Positions 56,166 through 64,000 of a stretch of DNA of 64,000 nucleotides are shown piece after piece; the stretch's first letter is position 1; every line of letters begins with the position of its first letter. Location: the NCBI GenBank assembly GCA_009760855.2, contig WPIO01000012.1, positions 6,323,501 to 6,387,500 of the forward strand. Reading direction: 5' to 3'. Below the pieces are notes generated by a model, which saw only the letters and a list, made by a program, of their open reading frames with translations, ran no database searches and was not told where the DNA came from. The position numbers were made by a program, and so were the translations under genes. Source of the stretch: Cristatella mucedo (Eukaryota > Bryozoa > Phylactolaemata > Cristatellidae).

Positions 56166-57936
56166 GTAAGTCCTACCCAGCCGCCTACACTAACACTGTC
56201 ACGTGAGTTGCGTTTGTTCTCTAGGACTTTAGTTCAGAAGTCGCTAAATTGCGCTCCTAACATTACCGCGAGCAAACTGATCTAAGGTATTCATGTTTGT
56301 GCAACTATTTAAGTGGTAGCTTCGGTAGTAATAATACAGAGTGCGATTCAGTTTGAGCAAATTTCAGTTTGAGCACATTTTCACTTGCAATTTTTCCCTG
56401 CTAGCGCATCGTATTTTGAACTATGCTGTTATTGGACGATTAGTGCTTTTAAACCACTCCAAAACTTGCTTTATTTAACTCTAATTCTCATTTTAACTGT
56501 CCACTTTGACCGTTGCTATAACTCTTAAAACTTCTTGGGTGGTACGCCTCTTGCCAAAGGCGTACTACCTGGAAACCTTCTTCGAATAGCTTAAAAAAAA
56601 TTTGTAACCACATTTTGATAACTTGAAGCTTCGCGCCCAGGACGCGTCGTTCGGCTGGCCCCTTAACATGCAGCAAACAAAATGTCACTTTAGCGATTCG
56701 AAATACATGATCTATTCAGAAAAATTAAAGTTAATCTGGAAACCGAGACCACATGCACGTCTAAGGCGCGTAGCTCTAACAGCCTATTTGGCGCCATTTC
56801 AAAAACTGGTCACTCCTTAGGAGAAACGTCGTGAAGCAGCGTTGCTCGCCAAGCAGTGAGAGTCGTCGCCAAGGATCGAAAGTCACCCGCCAAGTCAGCG
56901 CCTCACTTGGCTTACAGAAAGAAGCTGAAAGTTTGCTAGAAATTTCTTATCTGACTACTCCACTGTGGACTCCACTTTGACTCCGCTGCTAGAGCAATCA
57001 TGGGCGACATACCGTAGACACAATTTAGCATCGTTGGGTGACTTGCTATAACTGGTCCCCTGGGCCGCAGGTCATCACTTTTGAGATGTCTTCAAAGCCA
57101 ATTCATTAAAACTTTGAGCTCTTTAGGTCAGTTGCCTAGGCGAATGATTATATACGTCTTTGGCCCTCTCCCCACCCATACGGGTTCAACTCAACAGTGG
57201 AGCGCTGAAGGGGAGCCGCACGAATTGCTATTCCAGCATCCTCCCGTGGCACCGTGCGGCCCTATGGAGACAGGCCGCGACGCTCCAGATCAAAGCGCAC
57301 AGCTTGGCAGGCCTCGATAGCCTGCCCCTTCTTGAAGCAACCCCTCCGCGATTAAGCTGCACGGCATAGGAGCGCTGAGAGGTATAGATTTACAGGTACT
57401 CTAAAACGCAGTGAACCTATTAAGCGCAGTTAAGCACCAACTAAGAAAGCCAGGCAGTCAGTATCTCCAAACCCATGTAGTGGCTCACTGAAGCAAGCCT
57501 CTTTGGAGAATGGCAAACCCGTTTGGAGAGCCTGTAGTGGCGTTCTAAAGGATATCTTTCGGCAGGCTCATGTGGTCTTATCTGAAAAAACTAGCAGTAT
57601 CAGCTGGAAAAATGTCTTAAAGCTTTGAGCCTAAGGCACTTCGCCCGGATTGTCCCTCCGGGCCCTCTGCAAACGGTTTCCTCTTTTGAAAGCACCTGCA
57701 TTTTGAAAGCGCCCGTGGCAAGCCACTCGACAATATCTTTAGCTCACGCCTGCAAAAATTAAATGTGTGCCCCAATCTGGAAGCTGAAAGTAGCCTAAAG
57801 CTGCTCACCGAAAGCGGCACTTTAGACCTGTCTAAAAACAGAGTACCTCTTTAGAGCTTCTAAAAGTATGAGTTCCCGCATCTAGAAAATATCTCCAAAC
57901 TTCAATCGTGCAATGGCTTTCTCAGCAAAGTAAATG

Positions 57937-57938
<2 letters not shown>
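56166..57938. other. No supported gene
   Basis: Mixed sequence with several diverged TTTAAAGC/GGAGA-type words between 57400 and 57850, but no clear repeat unit. It would be intronic if the exon at 56140-56165 is real. Confidence 0.4.
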
Positions 57939-57992
<54 letters not shown>

Positions 57993-58008
57993 GTATGTAT
58001 GTATATAT
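57939..58008. repeat. (CA)n-(TA)n compound microsatellite
   Basis: CA units, then TA units, then GTATGTATGTATATATAA, immediately next to the pogo/Tigger-like element, which probably used the TA sites here. Confidence 0.95.
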
Positions 58009-58009
58009 A

Positions 58010-58644
58010 AAGTCGTCCCTCGTTTATCGCGGTTAATCAGTTTAGGACTCTGCCGCGATAGGTGAATTTCCGCGAAGTACGATTCTTTATTACTAAATTG
58101 AATATTTTCGTAACTAGAGCATAGAAAACCTATTAACGACCCTCCAAACTGGTTTTAACATTATTAAAGCCCCCTGGACATGAAATAACACCCTTTTGGT
58201 CACCATTTCACCCATATTACCCAATATATTAGACAAAGTAAGGAATAATAAGACGCATTAGACGTTACAAATATCATATTGTTATTAGTGTAAATTTAAT
58301 TACACACGAATTTTTACATACAACCGCTAGCTTATGAAAATAGCGCAATTTATTCGATGATGATCAAGTGGTGTACTGCACTGTAAAGTAGAGCAAGGTT
58401 ACTGCTCTTAATGAGGCTGACCTGACGTTGAAGAATTTGTGGGTGTGCTCGAATACATAGACCAACAGCCAAATACAGCAATTTTAATTTTACTTGTGAG
58501 GCAGGGTTGTGTAATCGACTCGGACAACCGAGTGGGCGCTGTATCATTTTCACCATCTCGACCAACTTTTTAATGAAGAGATTTGAAAAACCGCGACGGA
58601 GTGAAGCCGCGAAAGTCGAAGCGCAAATTGGCGAGGGACGATTG
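58010..58644. mobile_element. pogo/Tigger-like non-autonomous element (~635 bp)
   Basis: The left end reads AGTCGTCCCTCGTTTATCGCG. The right end reverse-complemented reads AATCGTCCCTCGCC, with further CGCGG blocks on both sides. It is flanked by TA-rich (TATA) DNA. The TCGTCCCTCG start is typical of pogo/Tigger TIRs. No transposase inside. Confidence 0.6.
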
Positions 58645-58774
58645 TATACGTATATATGTATATTACATTATATTTTTATTATATTATATTATATGTATAT
58701 ATGTATGCACTGCATATTTTCCGACCGTCGCGGTATTTCGGTTTTGTGTCTCCTTTCTTGCCTGTCCCACCCAC

Positions 58775-59095
58775 CTCCTGATGTGAACTGGCTCCCATTA
58801 AATAGCTTTTCGACTTCAAGAATCTGTCACTTACTTTTAGGTCCTTTCAATACCTCATACCAGCCGATCTCCCTGAATTACCTGTACTTCCTAATCAGTC
58901 TTCTTGAAGCACGCGTTCGTCTGTCTTTGGTCTTTTGGATCAGCCTCTTGACGAATCTCAAATTCCTTTAACACTATGCCTTCAGTTCCTATGCTCCCAA
59001 AGCCCGAGACTCATTCCCGAATGATATCGTGGCATCCGTAATTTGAGGAAAGTTAAAAAGACCATAAAAACGCACCAAATTCTTGTAGACTTGGC
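58775..59095 (+). mobile_element. LINE-A RT C-terminal fragment
   Basis: Remnants of NWLPLNSFSTSRICHLL, then TNLKFL and an FSSYAPKARDSFP-like stretch, align with the LINE-A C-terminus. It directly follows the TIR element at 58010-58644. Confidence 0.55.
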
Positions 59096-59586
59096 TCCAT
59101 TAAAGTAAATTGTCGTTTGATGGTTCTCGCGTGAAAAAATGGTGCTTTTAAACGAGCCAATCAACATGCTTCCTATGTAGCATCCATGATTGACAGACAG
59201 ATTTTTGATTAATTATATACAATACGTAGATTTGCTAAGGGGGACTGTCAAGAAAATACTTGTAAGACTGTTTCTGCAATTAAATATTTTTAAAGGGTAC
59301 CTTTCAAAAGACAATCATTTTCTCAACTTCCATATGGAAGAAACACTGATTATGCATACCATATCTAAGCCGGACGCACACTGGAAGCAGTCTATCTACA
59401 AATAAAAATTTACCGATGTCTATATCATATAGAGTCCTGTATCCCAACTTGCTGAACCTTGATAGGTCGAAATACCTGCGTTAAGCTCATTGAATAGCTT
59501 TGCTTATAACTTTTATTCAGCTTCATTTTCAGGAAAGGTTGATGCTTTGTACATTCCATAACTTTGCTGATACTTTATATATCAGA

Positions 59587-59595
59587 GAGTGAGAG

Positions 59596-59656
<61 letters not shown>

Positions 59657-59660
59657 AAGA
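59587..59660. repeat. (GA)n microsatellite
   Basis: A GA tract interrupted by several AAAG units. Confidence 0.95.
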
Positions 59661-60079
59661 TTTGAAACGCAAGGTCAACTTGATCTACATAAAAGGGCAA
59701 CTGTCCAAGGCCATTAGCAGAGGCCGATATTTTGAGACAGCTAGTTTAAGAATGATCTCTCAATGTCCATCTGGCTTCTAGTTAACTGTCACGTGGTCGC
59801 TCATGGCTTGCCGTCCAAATCAGATCTTCAATTAGGACTTTTCCATGGAGTTTGCTTGTGTGGTACCGCCGTATTTTTATGGGACAACCTTGCACTTAAG
59901 TAGCCAATGCAAGAATGCTGCGAGGGGCTCTTTACAGTGCTCTAGCCATTTGTTAGGAAGTAGTACGTGAGTGCTCTCATTAACCTTTCCAGGGCTGTCT
60001 CCTTTTTGGCATCTTTATACATTTACCAGGATTTCCTTCTTTCATGTTCCAGGTACTAATTCTAATGTTCATGTCAGCA

Positions 60080-60475
60080 GTCTCCCTATTTCAAGTCCTA
60101 TCATAGTCAGTGGAGCAAGTAGTGGCAGACCATCTTACCTCTTCATCACTTCCAACAGAGCAATTTAGTCCTAGTCAGGTTTAAGAGCTAATCACTCCTT
60201 AGAGTCAGCACTGTTGTGGGTCTAAATTGACCTCCCTTGGAACGCTGACCTAAGTACTATCTCTACTTGGTTTCTCAACATTTCACACTTTCGATCACTT
60301 AGTCTTGCATGCTGGCAATGCTTTTGTCACCCCTAACCAAGTGATGCTTGTTGTTTAATCAGCATGCAGCCACTAACCATTCAATTGTGCTTCCTTTGCA
60401 GAAAATTTAAAGTGCCTAGAAAGAGATCGAGTTCTCTGAGGGCGCTATATAAAGTGTATTATTAATATTAACTCT
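60080..60475 (+). mobile_element. LINE-A 3' fragment
   Basis: The well-preserved end is at 60300-60475 (CATGCAGCCACTAACCATTC, stem-loop AAGTGCCTAG...GGGCGCTATATA, TATTATTA). Sequence before 60300 is only weakly similar. Confidence 0.65.
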
Positions 60476-60667
60476 TTTTGTACATTTTGATGCTGGAGTA
60501 TTTCTGATCTGGTTAGAACCTAGTTTTCTCTACATTTCATTGAACATTCTCGAGCTTTCTTTTGTGGAATCATGTCCATATGCAGAACATTTTTTAGAAG
60601 CTGAGAAAATATTTTGTCATTAATTTTATTATCCATTATTTTATTAAATAAAAAAGAATACGAAATT

Positions 60668-60672
60668 AAAAA
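60668..60672 (-). terminator. RNA polymerase III terminator of tRNA-Gln
   Basis: A run of five Ts on the minus strand lies just past the 3' end of the tRNA, the expected Pol III stop. Confidence 0.8.
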
Positions 60673-60675
60673 GGG

Positions 60676-60747
60676 AGGTTCCACCGAGATTTGAACTCGG
60701 ATTGCGGGATTCAGAGTCCCGAGTGCTAACCATTACACCATGGAACC
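60676..60747 (-). tRNA. tRNA-Gln (anticodon CUG)
   Basis: Read on the minus strand, GGTTCCA at the 5' end pairs with TGGAACC at the 3' end (7-bp acceptor stem). The anticodon arm reads GGGACTCTGAATCCC with CTG as anticodon. The T arm CGAGTTCAAATCTCG is intact. The length is 72 nt without CCA and there is no intron. The body matches the eukaryotic tRNA-Gln type. Intact stems and the T-run behind it argue for a functional gene rather than a SINE head. Confidence 0.95.
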
Positions 60748-61341
60748 GCTACATTATAGTGTTAAAATATAAATTTATATAGATTACCATAATCGGGCAT
60801 GAGATTGTCTAAGTGGGAATATTTTGAACGCTGATACTTTATTACTTACAATTTTAGTCGATGCTTGTCAAAGTAGCTCATCAGCCTTAAAATTATGACG
60901 CTCATACCCTTAAACTTCGAAACCGACCATTATCTGGCCGTGGTCGTCAAGCTGTCACTAATGGATACCTTGACTTAAGTGATCACCGTAGAAATTTGAA
61001 AAAGGAATACACAAGTCTATTGGAGATCCTGTGCCATTACCACTTTTTTTGGTTCCCGCATTATGGTCACCTGCTATATGTATATATCTATGATACTGTT
61101 TGGCCAGGGGCGTTATGGTCAAGGTTACACAGGCGGGACTAATGCTGGTCGAGGCTGCATAAACCCTAAGCAGATAATAATAATAATAAAAATTGTAATA
61201 CGTCATTTTTGTAGTGGCCTAAGAGAACTCATTCACTGTAGGTGCTTGGCAATACGCTACAAGAGATTGAGTACCGAAGGGCTACTGACACGAACGGTTT
61301 GTAAAGCCGCGCTTAGATTGCAAGTCTTGCCTCTTTCCTGT

Positions 61342-61625
61342 TTAATAATAATAATAATAATACTGCACTTGATAAAGCGCCCTCAGAGAACTTAATCTCT
61401 TTCCAGGCGCTTTAAATTTGCTGCAAAGTGATATGCAATAGAATAGTAAGTAAAATCATGCTTGAAAAACAAACAAAATGAATAATATGGTTAGGGGTGA
61501 CGTGCACAGGGTCAGCATGCAAATGTGGTTAGTGGCAGCATGCACAGTGTCAGCACGCATAAGCACATGAAGGACGAATCACAGGGACCCACTAAATGCT
61601 GTCCTAAATAGGTGTGTCTGACCCA
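61342..61625 (-). mobile_element. LINE-A 3' fragment
   Basis: (TAA)n at 61344-61361, the stem-loop, then the 3' region (GTCAGCATGCAAATGTGG, GTGCACAGTGTCAGCACGC), cut at about 61625. Confidence 0.78.
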
Positions 61626-61968
61626 CGTCTAAAATTCTTCTTATGTGTTTCAATATTTTTTCTTGTAGGTAAGTTATAGGTCAGTCTTCCTCTAAGTCTT
61701 GCTTCCCACTTGCTCTGCGCCCAAAGTGGTCATCGGAAAACTACTTTTATTGAGTGTTAGGAAAAGTCTGTACGTGATGCACCTATCGGTGTTTTTGGGG
61801 CTTCCACAATTGCTTTTATCGCCCACCGCTTCAATATCTATTTGTATATCACGAGCCCGTTGTGTCCCATAGACAGGAACTCTCGAGGAGCGCTTCGAGG
61901 ATTTCGCTGGTCGAGTCGTCGTCCATGCTTTTCAAATCAATCAAAGTGTTTCCTTGATGAAAAAAAGT

Positions 61969-62050
61969 TAGCTGACTTAACAGTCTCATCTTTGTAGCAG
62001 CAGAAGAGCCTTAATAGCTATAACCACCGCTTGCAGTTGGCAATAAAGGT
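61969..62050 (-). mobile_element. SINE-A 3' half
   Basis: Only the body and 3' end remain (plus strand TTAGCTGACTTAACAG, AGCTATAACCACCGCTTGC). The tRNA head is missing. Confidence 0.55.
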
Positions 62051-62224
62051 GGGATGATTCATTTATAGTGCTGTTCAACCTTAGTCAACACCGCAGCAGT
62101 GTCCTGGACTGCCCAGTCATGGTGACGTTTACACTAAAAGAATCAAGCAGGATAGAAGTAGGAAGGAAGTAAAACTGTCCATGTAAACGCAGACTAACAG
62201 GCCCTGATTTTGCCGATGTTCCGT

Positions 62225-62340
62225 AGCCGAGAGTAGGGCGACTTGACTGCAGGAAATTCGCTAGTCTAATGACCAGTCATTTCGGAATTGTTCACCTACA
62301 TTACGAGCAGACGTCACAGGAGTGCTGCAGGCACTAAAGA
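62225..62340 (-). mobile_element. LINE-A internal fragment
   Basis: It matches the stretch encoding the NLGVLFQSDLSLDDHIS region in other copies (plus strand GAGTAGGGCGACTTGACTG, then TCATTTCGGAATTG). It lies between a half SINE-A and the IDUA 3' flank. Confidence 0.55.
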
Positions 62341-63370
62341 GCGATTATTAAAAACACTAAATAGCACAGGATGATGGTTGACGCCCCTATTTACATATAT
62401 CGTGATCTCTACAGTGGTACAACAGCCAATATAGTCCCTGGTATAGTCAAACAGTTTTTGCCGATGCTTGTCATACCAACCTTTGAGTCGGCTACATCGT
62501 AACAATAACCTCTGCACCGTCACATGTGCGTAGTACCTGTAGATGGGCGATATTATAATTGTAATTTCGACATCGGTTTTCATTGCAACTTCAGCACTAG
62601 TCGCAGCAATGACATCCCTGCTCAAATGGAAACCACACAGTCACTCCACATACGAAAAAACCCGGAAAAGGCTGTGCAATAGATCACAGATACCCTCTCG
62701 TTCTATAAACATTGCTATTGCTATCACGTGTTGGCCAAGCAGCATTAGCAGCTCTTGAAAATTAAACCAACAGCAGTAGCAACGAGCTTGCCAAAATTTG
62801 TCACTTGGGCAATAAGCCAGCACGAATTTTGTACTTGCAATCCCATGCACTGCTGGCAACCTGTAAGGTCTGGTTATAAGTAAAAGCACTGAAAATTGGC
62901 ACATTGGTCGGGGTTGCACATGTGAAGATGTTTACAATGCTATGGCACCAAGATATAATAAATATGCAAATACAAGTTCTGACTTTAATTAACACAATCG
63001 TGGCAACGACAGCGCCAGTCATGCAGTACAAACAGGTATGGCAACATCATCAGCTAATTAAATCTCACAAGCCAGAGCTGGCACAATCAAAACCACTACA
63101 GAAGTTTCACTTAGAAGCAGTTTATAAATCATAAGCTGCCTTATGGCTTACTACTAATTGCAGCTGCTTCGTCATTGAACCAGCAGTCATTAAATTACAG
63201 AACAAGTCAGAAGGATGCCTGACTAGCAAGCCGAGCCCTTGATTTGTGCAATCCGTCGGAGTTAATGCTAGGTAGTAAGCAATATATCCCGATATCACAG
63301 CTGTAATTTCGAGGACGTACTCGAGAATGTGTGCACTGTTCTCAGGCCTTGCCTAGCTTGGTTGCAGCTG
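62341..63370. other. IDUA 3' flank
   Basis: Contains the 3' UTR or flank of IDUA on the minus strand. No AATAAA is close to the stop; an ATTAAA lies about 380 bases downstream. Small plus-strand frames here have no support. Confidence 0.5.
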
Positions 63371-64000
63371 CTATCCATGTGGTCGGTTTGGTGCGTTGTC
63401 ATAGAATGCAACTTCCGAATAGGGACCGCGAACTGACCAGTAGTTCACAGCACGAATCCTGTAATAACAAGCAGTGCCGTTTTCACTGATATGGTAATAT
63501 GACAGGAAAGGAAAATCCTGCTCGTTGATTTGCACAAACACAGTACCGTCGGGCGAAGCTTCCACCTCATAGCCAAGCAGGCAGTTAGTTCCGGCATTGA
63601 TGTCACTCCACACTATCAGTACGATGAAAGGTGAGACATACTCGAAAGTCGGCCGCCCAGGCTTGCCCGGACGGTAGCCGCCAACATCAGAGCTGCCATT
63701 TCCACTGTCTGTGCAGCACACATGCAGCAGGGCAACGCCAGGCTGCGGCAGTCGAACTGTCACTGACCCCAACACGTGGTGACGACTAGACCCAACATCC
63801 AATAGAAGCGGCCCGGCACTGCGCACGGGCGGCTCCGAGTCACGGAGCCTTCGCAGCTCATCGAGATGAGGAAAGCTCGGCCGGCCCATACTTTTCCATA
63901 CACGATACGGATCGCCATGCTGCCGGTCGATCTGGTACACGGCATAGCGGCAGCGCTGTGGCTCGGTTGCAGTAGCGGTGGCAGTGCCCGTGGCTGCCCG
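63371..64000 (-). CDS. IDUA: Alpha-L-iduronidase C-terminal region (partial, runs off right edge)
   Basis: The frame stays open from the right edge to a TAG at 63371-63373, giving about 209 codons. The C-terminal part is a fibronectin-III/Ig-like sandwich with IVLIVWSDINAGTNCLLGYE, then YYRIRAVNYWSVRGPYSEV. These pieces match the end of lysosomal alpha-L-iduronidase (GH39), which removes iduronic acid from dermatan and heparan sulfate. Upstream, YQIDRQHGDPYRVWKSMG and VALLHVC fit the preceding sandwich domain of the same enzyme. The catalytic barrel lies outside the window. The GTG at 63940 is an internal valine codon, not a start, because the frame continues upstream. Another FN3-containing protein is possible but less likely given both segments. 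No intron is apparent in this stretch. Confidence 0.75.
   Translation of the reverse strand, partial: RAATGTATATATEPQRCRYAVYQIDRQHGDPYRVWKSMGRPSFPHLDELRRLRDSEPPVRSAGPLLLDVGSSRHHVLGSVTVRLPQPGVALLHVCCTDSGNGSSDVGGYRPGKPGRPTFEYVSPFIVLIVWSDINAGTNCLLGYEVEASPDGTVFVQINEQDFPFLSYYHISENGTACYYRIRAVNYWSVRGPYSEVAFYDNAPNRPHG

Overview
The window looks like nuclear DNA of an invertebrate metazoan. Genes are split by GT-AG introns, coding DNA is a small fraction, and the rest is dense with 5'-truncated non-LTR retrotransposons, tRNA-derived SINEs, solo LTRs, MITE-like DNA elements and long (CA)n/(GT)n tracts. No bacterial operon, rRNA gene or CRISPR array is visible. I cannot fix the phylum from sequence alone.

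Three loci are firmly supported. (1) A minus-strand gene for the biotin-carrying alpha subunit of mitochondrial 3-methylcrotonyl-CoA carboxylase (MCCC1). Eleven exons join in frame from 50215 down to a stop at 39382 and carry the ATP-grasp biotin carboxylase domain, the BT linker and the biotinyl AMKM site. One intron uses a GC donor. A likely transit-peptide first exon lies at 55091-55173, but its splice phase shows that a linking exon is still missing. (2) A minus-strand C-terminal fragment of lysosomal alpha-L-iduronidase (IDUA) at 63371-64000, continuing past the right edge. (3) A tRNA-Gln(CUG) gene at 60676-60747 (minus), with a Pol III T-run terminator.

Layout: 1-8 kb holds two exon-like minus-strand ORFs of unknown identity (289-514 and 7623-8007), a large (GT)n tract and LINE 3' ends. 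8-18 kb is mostly non-coding, with a nested transposon stack at 13.3-16.2 kb. 18-30 kb holds a 32-bp tandem array, the longest (decayed) LINE copy at 19.1-22.2 kb, two solo LTRs, a TIR element and a foldback MITE, plus weak candidates for a small membrane-protein gene on the minus strand. 30-39 kb has no gene I can support and contains a hAT-like MITE. 39-55 kb is the MCCC1 locus, whose introns carry LINE and SINE copies. 55-64 kb holds the putative MCCC1 promoter side, a possible divergent first exon on the plus strand, a pogo/Tigger-like element, the tRNA gene and IDUA.

The repeats tell a connected story. One LINE family (here LINE-A, CR1/L2-like) ends in a conserved stem-loop followed by an (ATT)n tail. 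A tRNA-headed SINE (SINE-B) carries the same 3' end, the pattern expected of a SINE mobilised by that LINE. A second LINE (LINE-B) ends in a (TTACA)n tail. A second SINE (SINE-A) has about ten copies, including a head-to-head pair. All three solo LTRs sit inside LINE-A copies, antisense to them.
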